Positions 47,953 through 57,798 of a DNA stretch of 64,000 nt are shown in pieces. Both the position numbers and the translations under genes were made by a program. Position 1 is the stretch's first letter, and each line of letters begins with the position of its first letter. The notes under the pieces were generated by a model, which was not told the origin of the DNA, made no database searches, and worked only from the letters and a program-made list of their open reading frames with translations. Origin of the DNA: DASQMT01 sp963839615 (GTDB lineage: Bacteria; Actinomycetota; Thermoleophilia; Solirubrobacterales; Solirubrobacteraceae); contig CAWIVY010000009.1 of assembly GCA_963839615.1 (NCBI GenBank), positions 124,001 through 188,000 of the forward strand, in the 5' to 3' direction.

Positions 47953-48936
47953 ATGACAGATGATGCGATCGTGGTCGAGGGCCTCGAGAAGTCCTACGGC
48001 TCGGTGCGCGCTCTCTGCGGCGTCGACTTCGCCGCTCGGACGGGCAGCGTGCTCGGGCTGCTCGGGCCGAACGGCGCCGGCAAGACCACAGCGGTGCGGA
48101 TCCTGGCCACCCTGCTCGAAGCCGACGCGGGCAGCGCGCGCGTCGCCGGGCTCGACGTGAAGCGCGACGCCGCGGCCCTGCGGGCGAAGATCGGGCTGGC
48201 GGGGCAGTACGCGGCGGTCGACGAGAACCTGACCGGGTTCGAGAACCTCGAGATGGTCGGCCAGCTCTACCACATGCGCCGCGCGGACGCGCGCACACGC
48301 GCGCAGGAGCTGCTCGACCGCTTCGAGCTGACCGAGGCCGCCAGGCGACCCGTCAAGACCTACTCCGGCGGCATGCGCCGCCGGCTCGACCTCGCGGCCG
48401 CGCTCGTGTACCGCCCGCCGGTCCTGTTCCTCGACGAGCCGACGACCGGGCTCGACCCGCGCAGCCGGCTCGCGCTCTGGGAGACGATCGAGGGCCGCGT
48501 CGCGCAGGGCACCACCGTGCTGCTGACGACGCAGTACCTCGACGAGGCCGACCGGCTCGCCGATCGGATCGTCGTGATCGACCACGGCAGCGTGATCGCC
48601 GAGGGCACAGCCGACGAGCTCAAGGCCCAGATCGGCGGCGAGCGGCTCGAGGTGCGCCTCGAGGACGCCGACGACTCCGAGCGCGCGATCGCGGCCCTGA
48701 CCGAGCTGTGCGTCGGGCAGCCCACGTACGCGGACCTGGTCGTGACCGCGCCGGTGCGCCGGCACTCCGGCATGATCGCGGAGGCGGTGCGACGGCTCGA
48801 TTCGGAGAACGTCGGGATCGACGACATCAGCCTGCACCGGCCGACCCTCGACGACGTGTTCATCTCGCTCACCGGCCATGCGGCCGCCGTGGAGCCGAGC
48901 AACGAGCTGCCGATCATCGAGGAGGTGCCCTCATGA
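47953..48936 (+). CDS. DrrA-type ABC transporter ATP-binding protein
   Basis: This 327-residue ATPase has Walker A GPNGAGKTT (38-46), the signature KTYSGGMRRR, Walker B LFLDEPTTGLD and a switch histidine-equivalent region LLTTQYLDEAD (Gln where many have His). The C-terminal domain after residue 225 is of the DrrA type. With the permease it forms an exporter of drugs, lipids or natural products. No regulator is beside it. ATG at 47953. Confidence 0.9.
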   Translation: MTDDAIVVEGLEKSYGSVRALCGVDFAARTGSVLGLLGPNGAGKTTAVRILATLLEADAGSARVAGLDVKRDAAALRAKIGLAGQYAAVDENLTGFENLEMVGQLYHMRRADARTRAQELLDRFELTEAARRPVKTYSGGMRRRLDLAAALVYRPPVLFLDEPTTGLDPRSRLALWETIEGRVAQGTTVLLTTQYLDEADRLADRIVVIDHGSVIAEGTADELKAQIGGERLEVRLEDADDSERAIAALTELCVGQPTYADLVVTAPVRRHSGMIAEAVRRLDSENVGIDDISLHRPTLDDVFISLTGHAAAVEPSNELPIIEEVPS

Positions 48937-49709
48937 GCTCGCTCGCTCTGACCGTGTCCGACACGCTGGTGCTCGCGCGCCGCAACCTGATGCGGATCCC
49001 GCGCCAGCCCGACCTGCTGATCGCCTACACGGTCCAGCCCGTCATGTTCACGCTGCTGTTCGTCTACGTCTTCGGCGGCGCGATCGACTCCGGCCCGTTC
49101 GACTACGTCGACTTCCTGATGCCGGGCATCATCGTCCAGTCGATCGCGTTCGGCGGCTTCGTGACCGCGCTCGGGCTCTCCGAGGACGTGCAGAAGGGGT
49201 TGATCGACCGCTTCCGCTCGCTCCCGATGTCCCGCGCCGCGGTGCTGACCGGGCGGACGTCCTCCGACGTCGTGCTCAACTGCCTGTCGCTCGTGGTGCT
49301 GTTCGCAGTCGGCTTCGCCGCCGGGTTCAACTTCATCGACGCGAGCGCGGGCGAGGTCGTGCTCGGGATCGTGCTGCTGCTCCTGCTCGGCTACGCGTTC
49401 TCGTGGATCTTCGCGCTCGTCGGGCTGTTCTCGTCGACGCCTGAGACGGCGAACTCGATCGGCTTCACGCTGATCTTCCCGCTCACGTTCGCCTCGTCGG
49501 TGTTCGTGCCCTCCTCCACGATGCCGGACGGGCTGCGCCAGTTCGCCGAGGTCAACCCGTTCACGACGATCTCCGACGCGATGCGTTCGCTCTGGCTCGG
49601 CACGCCGCCGCACACGGACGTCTGGATGTCGTTCGTCTGGTGCTTCGCGCTGATCGCGGTGTTCGCGCCGCTGGCGGTCGCCCGCTACCGCAACGTCGCG
49701 GCCAAGTAG
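48933..49709 (+). CDS. ABC-2 family exporter permease (DrrB type)
   Basis: This 258-residue membrane protein has six predicted helices and the ABC-2 signature region GLSEDVQKGLIDRFRSLPMSR plus a late FPLTFASSVFVPSSTMP segment. Its ATG overlaps the ATPase stop (ATGA), so the two form one exporter. The exported compound is unknown. Confidence 0.9.
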   Translation: MSSLALTVSDTLVLARRNLMRIPRQPDLLIAYTVQPVMFTLLFVYVFGGAIDSGPFDYVDFLMPGIIVQSIAFGGFVTALGLSEDVQKGLIDRFRSLPMSRAAVLTGRTSSDVVLNCLSLVVLFAVGFAAGFNFIDASAGEVVLGIVLLLLLGYAFSWIFALVGLFSSTPETANSIGFTLIFPLTFASSVFVPSSTMPDGLRQFAEVNPFTTISDAMRSLWLGTPPHTDVWMSFVWCFALIAVFAPLAVARYRNVAAK

Positions 49710-50687
49710 CTACCGCGCAGGATCGAGCATCAGCTTGCCGGAGGTACGGCGCGCCTGGAGATCCTCATGGGCGCGCCGCACCTCCGACAGCCCGTAGGTC
49801 TCGCCCTCGACGACGCGCAGCTCGCCGGCCGCGACCCGCTCGAACAGCTCCTGCAGCGGGGCGTCGATCATCTCGGCGGGGCGCCTGAGGCAGTGCATGA
49901 GCCAGAACCCGATCACGGCGCGGCTCTTGCGCATCAGCGCGCCGGTGGCGACCTGGTTCTGCTCGCCCGACGCGATGCCGTAGCTGACGAGCCGCCCGAA
50001 CGGCGCCAGCGCGTCGAGGCTCGCGTCGAACACCTTCCCGCCGGCCATCTCGAGCACGACGTCGACGCGCTCGCCGAGATTCGCTTCGACGAGCGCGTCG
50101 GCGAGGTCGTCGCGCTTGACGTCGACCGCGACGTCGGCGCCGAGCTCGAGCGCCAGCGCTCGCTTCTCCTCGGTCGAGGCGGTCGCGATCACGCGGCCCG
50201 CGCCCAGCGGACGCCCGAGCTGCACGGCCAGCGAGCCGACGCCGCCCGCCGCCGCGTGCACGACGACGCTCTCGCCCTGTCCGAGCCGCGCGGAGGTGCG
50301 GTACAGGTGCCACGCGGTCAGGCCCTGGAGCAGCAGCGCCAGCGCCGTCGCGTCGCTCACGCCGTCGGGTATCGCGAAGGTCGTCGCCGCGGGCGCCGCC
50401 ACGTACTCGGCGTAGCCCCCGGTGCCGACGAGCGACACGACGCGCCGGCCGGCCTCGAACCCGTGACCGTCGCGCTCGACGACCCCGGCGATCTCGGCGC
50501 CGGGGACGAGCGGCAGCTCGTAGCGCGCGAGGTAGGTGTTCTCGCGCGCGTGGGTGTCGGCGAAGTTGACGCCCGCCCGTGTGACTCGGATGAGCACGCC
50601 GTGCTCGCCGGGATCGGGCACCGGCGCGTCCTCGGCCAGCTCGAGCACCTCGGGACCGCCCCACTCGCTGATTCGGATCGCTCGCAT
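49710..50687 (-). CDS. Zinc-free quinone oxidoreductase (MDR family)
   Basis: This 325-residue NADPH-dependent oxidoreductase resembles QOR/zeta-crystallin. It has the GVNFADTHAREN and VPGAEIAGVVE N-terminal segments and the cofactor-binding VVHAAAGGVGSLAVQLGR stretch; the cysteines that bind zinc in alcohol dehydrogenases are absent. It would reduce quinones or enones. It abuts the convergent permease gene with no gap. Confidence 0.9.
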   Translation of the reverse strand: MRAIRISEWGGPEVLELAEDAPVPDPGEHGVLIRVTRAGVNFADTHARENTYLARYELPLVPGAEIAGVVERDGHGFEAGRRVVSLVGTGGYAEYVAAPAATTFAIPDGVSDATALALLLQGLTAWHLYRTSARLGQGESVVVHAAAGGVGSLAVQLGRPLGAGRVIATASTEEKRALALELGADVAVDVKRDDLADALVEANLGERVDVVLEMAGGKVFDASLDALAPFGRLVSYGIASGEQNQVATGALMRKSRAVIGFWLMHCLRRPAEMIDAPLQELFERVAAGELRVVEGETYGLSEVRRAHEDLQARRTSGKLMLDPAR

Positions 50688-50744
50688 GCGGCGAAGATAG
50701 CCCTCTCAGGCGGCACAGGCGTCCGCTAGGCTCCCGCGCCGCTC

Positions 50745-51650
<906 letters not shown>

Positions 51651-51696
51651 CCCGCGAGCTTGCGCGCGGGCCGATCGGGGGTAGCATGCGACCCCG

Positions 51697-51948
51697 ATGG
51701 AGTGGACGATGTTCTTCCTGTTCGTCGCGCTCAAGGTGCCGCTGCTCACGCTCTGCTGGCTGGTCTGGTGGGCGATCCGGCAGGTCGACGACCCGGCGCA
51801 GGAGCCCGGCGACGGCGGCGCGAAGCGCCGCGCGCACCCGCTGGGCCCGCTTCCGCGCCCGCCGCGGCGCGGCCCGCACGGCGACCCGGCGCCGCTGCCG
51901 CCACCGCGCGTCCGAATCGTGACCGCGCGGTCGCGCGAGCGCACCTAG
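51697..51948 (+). CDS. Small membrane-anchored proline-rich protein
   Basis: This 83-residue protein has one N-terminal membrane helix (FFLFVALKVPLLTLCWLVWWAI) and then a Pro/Arg-rich tail of about 50 residues, likely disordered and cytoplasmic. I recognise no family. The start ATG at 51697 is 46 bp after the kinase stop. Codon use matches its neighbours. Confidence 0.6.
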   Translation: MEWTMFFLFVALKVPLLTLCWLVWWAIRQVDDPAQEPGDGGAKRRAHPLGPLPRPPRRGPHGDPAPLPPPRVRIVTARSRERT

Positions 51949-51992
51949 CGGACTTCGTCCGCGGGCACAGGCGAACGGTGTAGCTTTCGCGC

Positions 51993-52571
51993 GTGCCCGC
52001 GCCGACATCCGTGCTCTCCGACGGCACGATCCGCCGTCTCGTCGCCGAGGGACGGGTCGTCATCGACCCGTGGGACCCCACGATGGTCCAGCCCGCCTCG
52101 GTCGACCTGCGGCTGGGCAACTCCTTCCGCGTCTTCCACAACCATCGCGCCGCGGCGATCGACCTGCGCGAGCCGCCCACGAACCTGACCGAGGAGGTCG
52201 TGATCGAGGGTGACGAGCCGTTCGTCATCCACCCGGGGGAGTTCGCGCTCGGGCGCACGCAGGAGTACGTCGAGATCCCGGACGACATCGTCTCGCGGAT
52301 CGAGGGCAAGAGCTCGCTCGGCCGCCTCGGCCTGATCGTGCACGCGACCGCGGGCTTCGTCGATCCGGGCTTCAAGGGGACGCTGACGCTGGAGATCACC
52401 AACCTCACACGCGTCCCGATCAAGCTCTACGACGGCATCGCGATCGCCCAGCTCTCGTTCATGACGCTCGACGCGCCCGCCGAGCACCCGTACGGCTCGC
52501 CCGAGCTGGGCTCCCACTACCAGGGCCAGACGGCCGCCACGGAGTCCCGCTACGGGCGGGCGGTCCGATAG
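51993..52571 (+). CDS. dcd: dCTP deaminase, probably bifunctional (dUMP-forming)
   Basis: This 192-residue trimeric enzyme deaminates dCTP. The motif GKSSLGRLG (105-113) and catalytic E134 are present. The segment HATAGFVDPGF (117-127) matches the Mycobacterium and Methanocaldococcus bifunctional enzymes, which go on to dUMP plus diphosphate, rather than the E. coli form (HVTAHRIDPGW). It would supply dUMP for thymidylate synthesis. GTG start at 51993. Confidence 0.92.
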   Translation: MPAPTSVLSDGTIRRLVAEGRVVIDPWDPTMVQPASVDLRLGNSFRVFHNHRAAAIDLREPPTNLTEEVVIEGDEPFVIHPGEFALGRTQEYVEIPDDIVSRIEGKSSLGRLGLIVHATAGFVDPGFKGTLTLEITNLTRVPIKLYDGIAIAQLSFMTLDAPAEHPYGSPELGSHYQGQTAATESRYGRAVR

Positions 52572-52583
52572 GTTTCCAGGACC

Positions 52584-52820
52584 ATGCTGGCCACGCTGCT
52601 GACGCTCGCCGCCGAGACCGCAGAGCACGCCGAGGAAGAGTCGAGCAAGGCGCTCTTCTACATCCTGGGCGGCGCGGCGGCCGTCTGGGCGATCGCGCTG
52701 TTCACCCTCGGGATGCGCTCTGAGACGTTCCCCGGCTCGCCCGGGGCGCAACGCGGCGTGATCGCCGTCAGCGTGCTGATCGTCGTCGCCGCGATGGCGA
52801 GCTCGGTACTGACCGCCTGA
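52584..52820 (+). CDS. Small two-helix membrane protein
   Basis: This 78-residue protein starts with an acidic stretch (AAETAEHAEEESS), then has two hydrophobic helices (ALFYILGGAAAVWAIALFTLGM and GVIAVSVLIVVAAMASSVL). The N-terminus itself is also hydrophobic (MLATLLTLAA). No family recognised. It lies 12 bp after dcd and 26 bp before gltA, so it is co-transcribed with one or both. Confidence 0.65.
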   Translation: MLATLLTLAAETAEHAEEESSKALFYILGGAAAVWAIALFTLGMRSETFPGSPGAQRGVIAVSVLIVVAAMASSVLTA

Positions 52821-52846
52821 CGGCCCGCGGGTGGCATGATGCATGC

Positions 52847-54178
52847 ATGGCCACCGAGGATCAGAGCAGCAACGACGGTGGGGTAGCCACCGCGTCCGAG
52901 ACGCTGTCCGTCACCGACAACCGGACGGGCAAGAGCTACGAGATCCCGATCGAGGACGGGACGATCCGCGCGCCCGCCCTGCGCGAGATCAAGGTCGACG
53001 AGGACGACTTCGGCCTGATGACCTACGACCCGGCGTTCATGAACACCGCGTCGTGCCGCTCCGCGATCACGTTCCTCGACGGCGACAAGGGCGTGCTCGA
53101 GTACCGCGGCTACCCGATCGAGCAGCTCGCGGAGCAGTCGACGTACCTCGAGGTCGCCTACCTCCTGATCCACGGCGAGCTGCCGACGCAGGTCGAGCTC
53201 GACGAGTGGACGCACCAGGTCACGATCCACACGTTCGTGCACGAGAACGTCAAGGCGTTCATGCAGGGTTTCCGCTACGACGCCCACCCGATGGGCATGC
53301 TCGAGGCCTCGATCGGCGCGCTGTCGACGTTCTATCCCGACGCCGCGAAGATCAAGGACGAGGAGATCCGCTACGAGCAGGTCGTCCGCCTCGTCGCCAA
53401 GATGCCGACGCTCGCGGCCTTCTCGTTCCGCCACAACATGGGCCAGCCGTACGTCTATCCGGACAACGACCTGCGCTACCCCGGCAACTTCCTCTCGATG
53501 ATGTACAAGATGACCGAGCTCAAGTACGAGCCGGATCCCCGGCTCGAGCGCGCGCTCGACATCCTCTTCATCCTGCACGCAGACCACGAGCAGAACTGCT
53601 CCACCTCCGCCGTGCGCGCGGTCGGCTCCTCACAGGTCGACCCCTACTCGGCGGTCGCGGCCGGCATCGCCGCGCTGTTCGGCCCGCTCCACGGCGGCGC
53701 CAACGAGGCGGTGCTGCGGATGCTGCGCCGGATCGAGACGAAGGAGAACATCCCCGACTTCGTCGCCGGCGTGAAGGACGGCAAGGAGCGCCTGATGGGC
53801 TTCGGCCACCGGGTCTACAAGAACTTCGACCCGCGCGCCACGATCATCAAGACGGCCTGCGACGACGTCTTCGAGGTGACGGGCACGAACCCGCTGCTCG
53901 AGATCGCGCTCGAGCTCGAGAAGCACGCGCTCGACGACAGCTACTTCGTCGATCGCAAGCTCTATCCGAACGTCGACTTCTACTCGGGGCTGATCTACGA
54001 GGCGCTGGGTCTGCCGGTCGAGATGTTCCCGGTGATGTTCGCGATCCCGCGCACGAGCGGCTGGATCGCCCAGTGGCTCGAGATGATCGACGATTCCGAG
54101 CAGAAGATCGCGCGGCCGCGCCAGATCTACACGGGCGAGCGCACGCGCGAGTACGTGCCGGTGGGCAGCCGGACGTAG
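52847..54178 (+). CDS. gltA: Citrate synthase
   Basis: This 443-residue enzyme condenses acetyl-CoA with oxaloacetate at the entry of the TCA cycle. Catalytic residues are H282 (FGPLHGGANEAV), H321 (GFGHRVYKNFDPRA) and D377 (NVDFYSG). The N-terminal strand domain and length identify the hexameric type I form, which in many bacteria is inhibited by NADH. ATG 52847 lies in a repeated GCATGATGCATGCATG context; the in-frame choice is clear. Confidence 0.95.
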   Translation: MATEDQSSNDGGVATASETLSVTDNRTGKSYEIPIEDGTIRAPALREIKVDEDDFGLMTYDPAFMNTASCRSAITFLDGDKGVLEYRGYPIEQLAEQSTYLEVAYLLIHGELPTQVELDEWTHQVTIHTFVHENVKAFMQGFRYDAHPMGMLEASIGALSTFYPDAAKIKDEEIRYEQVVRLVAKMPTLAAFSFRHNMGQPYVYPDNDLRYPGNFLSMMYKMTELKYEPDPRLERALDILFILHADHEQNCSTSAVRAVGSSQVDPYSAVAAGIAALFGPLHGGANEAVLRMLRRIETKENIPDFVAGVKDGKERLMGFGHRVYKNFDPRATIIKTACDDVFEVTGTNPLLEIALELEKHALDDSYFVDRKLYPNVDFYSGLIYEALGLPVEMFPVMFAIPRTSGWIAQWLEMIDDSEQKIARPRQIYTGERTREYVPVGSRT

Positions 54179-54218
54179 CTCGCACGAGCCCGGGAGCGTC
54201 GGTACTACATTGAAACCG

Positions 54219-54743
54219 ATGCTCCATGAGCTCCCAGACGGCACGCGCGTCCGCATCCGGCCGGTCGAGCCGGGCGACAAGCCGCGCCTCGAGGCCGCGA
54301 TCGCCCAGCTCTCGCGCGAGTCGATCCGGCGCCGCTTCCTGGCGGCCAAGCCCTCGCTCTCGTCCGCGGAGCTGCGCTACCTGACCGAGATCGACGGCTT
54401 CCACCACCTCGCGCTAGTCGCAGTGCTCGAGGCCGATCCCGACCGGCTCGCCGGGGTCGCCCGCTGCGTGCGCCTCGAGCCGGGCGGGACGACCGCCGAG
54501 TTCGCGATCGTCATCGCCGATTCGCTGCAGGGCCAGGGGCTCGGGCGCACGCTCGCCCGCGCACTCGCCGACGCCGCCTGCGCCGTCGGCATCCGCCGTT
54601 TCACAGCCACGGTGCTGGCCGACAACGACGCCGTTCAGCACCTCATGGGCGGCTTCGCCTCCAGACTGCAGCTGCGCGTGCAGGACGGCGGGGTGCGCGA
54701 GGCCGTAGCCGAGCTCAGCGGCTGCGGCGAGCTCGCCGCCTGA
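54219..54743 (+). CDS. GNAT-family acetyltransferase
   Basis: This 174-residue protein begins LPDGTRVRIRPVEPGD and has the acetyl-CoA loop SLQGQGLGRTLARALAD at about 97-113. It resembles the acetyltransferase domain found alone or fused in protein acetylases of the Pat type; substrate unknown. ATG 54219 is preferred, though an in-frame TTG lies three codons earlier. It sits 40 bp after gltA. Confidence 0.82.
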   Translation: MLHELPDGTRVRIRPVEPGDKPRLEAAIAQLSRESIRRRFLAAKPSLSSAELRYLTEIDGFHHLALVAVLEADPDRLAGVARCVRLEPGGTTAEFAIVIADSLQGQGLGRTLARALADAACAVGIRRFTATVLADNDAVQHLMGGFASRLQLRVQDGGVREAVAELSGCGELAA

Positions 54744-54784
54744 GCCACGGTAAAGCGATCCGGCGGAAAGCCGATGAGGTATAG

Positions 54785-57433
54785 GTGGCGCCAAATCGCA
54801 GCCTCAGGGCTCTGCTCGTCGATGTCGGGCCGGCACGCCGGTCCCAGATCCTCGACGCCCTGACGGGCGCCGGCTGGTCGGTGCACGCCCATGCGGTCAT
54901 GGGCACCGAGGCGCTCTCGGCGGCGCTCGCGCAGCGCGGCTGGGACGTCGTGCTCTATGCCGGGGAAGGCGCCGAGCCGGTCCCCGCGCGCAAGGCGATG
55001 GCGCTCGTGCGCATGGCCGACCCGCAGCTGCCGTTCGTCGCCGCGGTCCGCTCCGTGCGCCCCGGCGACCTCTCCGCCTTCGTCCAGGGGTTCGGCCCCG
55101 ATGCGATCCTCGCGCCCGATCCGGCGCGGATCCCCGAGCTGCTCGAGCGGGTCTTCGCGGACGCGCGCGAGGCGCGCCCCGACGCGCGCGACGCGCACCG
55201 GCTGCTGCTCGCCCAGCAGGCGATCACCGATCACGTCGGGGCCGGCCTCGAGCCCGACGAGCTCTGCGCGCGCGTTCTCGCCACGCTCGGGGAGACGCTC
55301 GGCTGGACCTACGGCGCCGTCTGGCGGCCGCAGGGCGAGCCGAGCACCTTGCGCTGCACCGCCCTCTGGCACGACCCCGCCGCCGGGCAGCACGTCGCGG
55401 ACTTCGCGGAGATCTCGCGCCTGCTCGAGATCGCCCCCGGCCGCGGCCTGCCGGGGCGCGCCTACGCCTTCCGCCGCCCGACCTGGGTGGCCGACGTGGC
55501 CGCCGACGGGATCATGCCGCGCCAGGCGCACGCGCTGCGCGCCGGCCTGACGTCCGCCGTCGCCTTCCCGATCTCGCTCGCCGACGACTGCGCCGGCGTG
55601 CTCGAGTTCTACTCCGACGCGATCGAGGAGCCCGACGCGCTCGTCGCGGCGATGTTCGCCACCGTCGGCGGGCAGCTCGCCCAGTACCTCGAGCGGCGCC
55701 GCCTGCAGGCCGACGAGGACAGCCGCGCCGAGGTGATGCTGCGAGCCGAGCGCGACCGGGCGCAGCGCTACCTCGACGTCGCCGGGACGATGATGGTCGT
55801 GCTCGACACGCAGCGCCACGTGCTGCTGATCAACCGCAAGGGCTGCGAGGTCCTCGGGCGCGCCGAGCAGGAGGTGCTCGGAGCGGACTGGTTCGCGCTC
55901 GCCGTCCCCGAGCCCGAGCGCGAGCTGCTCGGCAGCGGCTTCGACCATCTGATCGAAGGCACGCAGGCGCTCGTCGAGCACCTCGAGAGCACTGTCGTGA
56001 CGAAGGGCGGCGAGCTGCGCACGATCGCCTGGCACCACACGGTCCTGCGCGATGCCGACGGCGCGATCACCGGGACGCTGTCCTCGGGGGAGGACGTGAC
56101 GGAGCGCCGCGCGGCCGAGGAGCAGATCACCTACCTCGCCTATCACGACACGCTGACGGGACTGGCCAACCGCACGATGCTCGAGGAGCAGCTCAAGCTG
56201 GCGCTCGCCCGCGCCGGCCGCACCGGCGCGGAGATCGCGCTGCTGCACGTCGACCTCGACCACTTCAAGCTCGTCAACGACTCGCTCGGCCACAGCGCCG
56301 GCGACGAGTTGATGCGACTCCTCACCACGCGCCTGCAGCAGTCGCTCCGCACCACGGACATGCTCGCCCGCGCGGGCGGGGACGGCTTCCTGGTGCTGCT
56401 GGCCGACTTGCACGACGACCCTCTCGTGGCCGCCGAGCGCGTGGCGGCGGAGATCGGAGCGTGCCTCGTCGAGCCGTTCGTGGTCGCCGGCGCCGAGTTC
56501 CAGCTCACGGCCTCGATCGGCATCGCGCTCAGCCCGCGCGACGCCGCCGACGCCGAGGCGCTGCTGGCGCACGCCGACTCCGCGATGTATCAGGCCAAGG
56601 ACACCGCGCGCGGGGGCTCGGTCGTCTACCGCCAGGCGGGCGGCGATCCGCTCGAGCGGCTCGCGATGGCGGCCCGGCTGCGGCGCGCGCTGCTGGCCGG
56701 CGAGTTCGAGCTGCACTACCAGCCGATCTTCGCGCGTGGCGGCGAGCTCGTCGCGGCCGAGGCGCTGCTGCGCTGGCGCGACCGCGAGCGCGGCGAGCTC
56801 GTGGCGCCGGGCGAGTTCATCCCCGTCGCCGAGGACACGGGCCTGATCGAGTCGATCGGCGACTGGGTGATCGCCGCCGCGTGCGCTCAGCAGGTGGAAT
56901 GGGCCGCGCGCGGGCTGAGCCCGCAGATCTCGGTCAACGTCTCGCCGCGCCAGCTGCGCCGCGCCGACTTCATCGACCGCATCAAGGCGCACCTGAGCGA
57001 GAGCGGCGCCGATCCCGCGCGGATCACGATCGAGCTGACCGAGTCGGCGATGCTCCAGGACCACCAGGACGCGGAGGCGATCCTGCGCGAGCTCGACGCG
57101 CTCGGGCTGGAGATCGCGCTCGACGACTTCGGCGCCGGCTACTCGTCACTGTCGCGCCTGCGCGAGATGCCGGTCGGGACGCTCAAGATCGACCGCGCGT
57201 TCCTGCGCGAGGTGCCCGGCAACGCCGACGCGGCGGCGATCGTGACCGCGATCCTGCAGCTCGCGCGCGCGCTCGGCCGCAGCGCGGTCGCCGAGGGCGT
57301 CGAGACCGAGGAACAGCGGCTCTTCCTCGAAGAGCAGGGGTGCCCGCTGATGCAGGGCTTCCTCCTCGCCCGGCCGATGCCGGTGCCCGAGATCGAGGCG
57401 CTGATGGCCGGCCGCCGGGCTGCCACGGCCTGA
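54785..57433 (+). CDS. GAF-PAS-GGDEF-EAL cyclic-di-GMP protein, likely phosphodiesterase
   Basis: This 882-residue protein has, in order, a receiver-like domain without the usual phosphoacceptor set (about 1-125), GAF (145-305), PAS (330-450), GGDEF (455-620) and EAL (635-875). The GGDEF signature is GGDGF (531-535): the acidic residue needed for cyclase activity is replaced by Gly. The EAL domain looks active: E659-A-L, DDFGAGYSS (D780, D781), KIDRAFL and E837 (EGVE). So it probably degrades cyclic di-GMP, with the GGDEF part sensing GTP. GTG start at 54785. Confidence 0.88.
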   Translation: MAPNRSLRALLVDVGPARRSQILDALTGAGWSVHAHAVMGTEALSAALAQRGWDVVLYAGEGAEPVPARKAMALVRMADPQLPFVAAVRSVRPGDLSAFVQGFGPDAILAPDPARIPELLERVFADAREARPDARDAHRLLLAQQAITDHVGAGLEPDELCARVLATLGETLGWTYGAVWRPQGEPSTLRCTALWHDPAAGQHVADFAEISRLLEIAPGRGLPGRAYAFRRPTWVADVAADGIMPRQAHALRAGLTSAVAFPISLADDCAGVLEFYSDAIEEPDALVAAMFATVGGQLAQYLERRRLQADEDSRAEVMLRAERDRAQRYLDVAGTMMVVLDTQRHVLLINRKGCEVLGRAEQEVLGADWFALAVPEPERELLGSGFDHLIEGTQALVEHLESTVVTKGGELRTIAWHHTVLRDADGAITGTLSSGEDVTERRAAEEQITYLAYHDTLTGLANRTMLEEQLKLALARAGRTGAEIALLHVDLDHFKLVNDSLGHSAGDELMRLLTTRLQQSLRTTDMLARAGGDGFLVLLADLHDDPLVAAERVAAEIGACLVEPFVVAGAEFQLTASIGIALSPRDAADAEALLAHADSAMYQAKDTARGGSVVYRQAGGDPLERLAMAARLRRALLAGEFELHYQPIFARGGELVAAEALLRWRDRERGELVAPGEFIPVAEDTGLIESIGDWVIAAACAQQVEWAARGLSPQISVNVSPRQLRRADFIDRIKAHLSESGADPARITIELTESAMLQDHQDAEAILRELDALGLEIALDDFGAGYSSLSRLREMPVGTLKIDRAFLREVPGNADAAAIVTAILQLARALGRSAVAEGVETEEQRLFLEEQGCPLMQGFLLARPMPVPEIEALMAGRRAATA

Positions 57434-57447
57434 GATCATCCGCAGCG

Positions 57448-57798
57448 ATGAGCTGGCGCGTGACGGTGCGCGACGGCCCGCGCGTGCAGAAGCTGCGCGC
57501 GGCCGCGCTGGAGGAGGCGCTCGAACTGGTCGAGCGCGAGGCCCGGGTGCTCGCAGCGGGCCCTCGCCGCCGCACCGTCGACCTGCGCGGACGCCGCTTC
57601 GAGCCTCAGCAGCAGGTCGCAGGCCGCATCGAGCTGACCGGGCCGCGCGTGCGTGCCGGCGTCGACGTGCGCGGCGACGGCGCGGCCGAGGCGTGGACCG
57701 GCCGGGTGCGGCGGCAGGTCGTCGAACAGGAGGACCGCGAGTCCCCGTACGACGCGCTGCGCCGCGTGCTGGCTCAGAGGTTGAGCGCCGAGCCGTAG
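57448..57798 (+). CDS. Small hypothetical protein
   Basis: This 116-residue soluble protein is Arg/Glu-rich with alternating helix and strand patterns. No cysteines and no known motif are seen. It starts 14 bp after the cyclic-di-GMP gene and overlaps the convergent metalloprotease gene by 25 bp. Codon use is normal, so I take it as a real but uncharacterised gene. Confidence 0.6.
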   Translation: MSWRVTVRDGPRVQKLRAAALEEALELVEREARVLAAGPRRRTVDLRGRRFEPQQQVAGRIELTGPRVRAGVDVRGDGAAEAWTGRVRRQVVEQEDRESPYDALRRVLAQRLSAEP

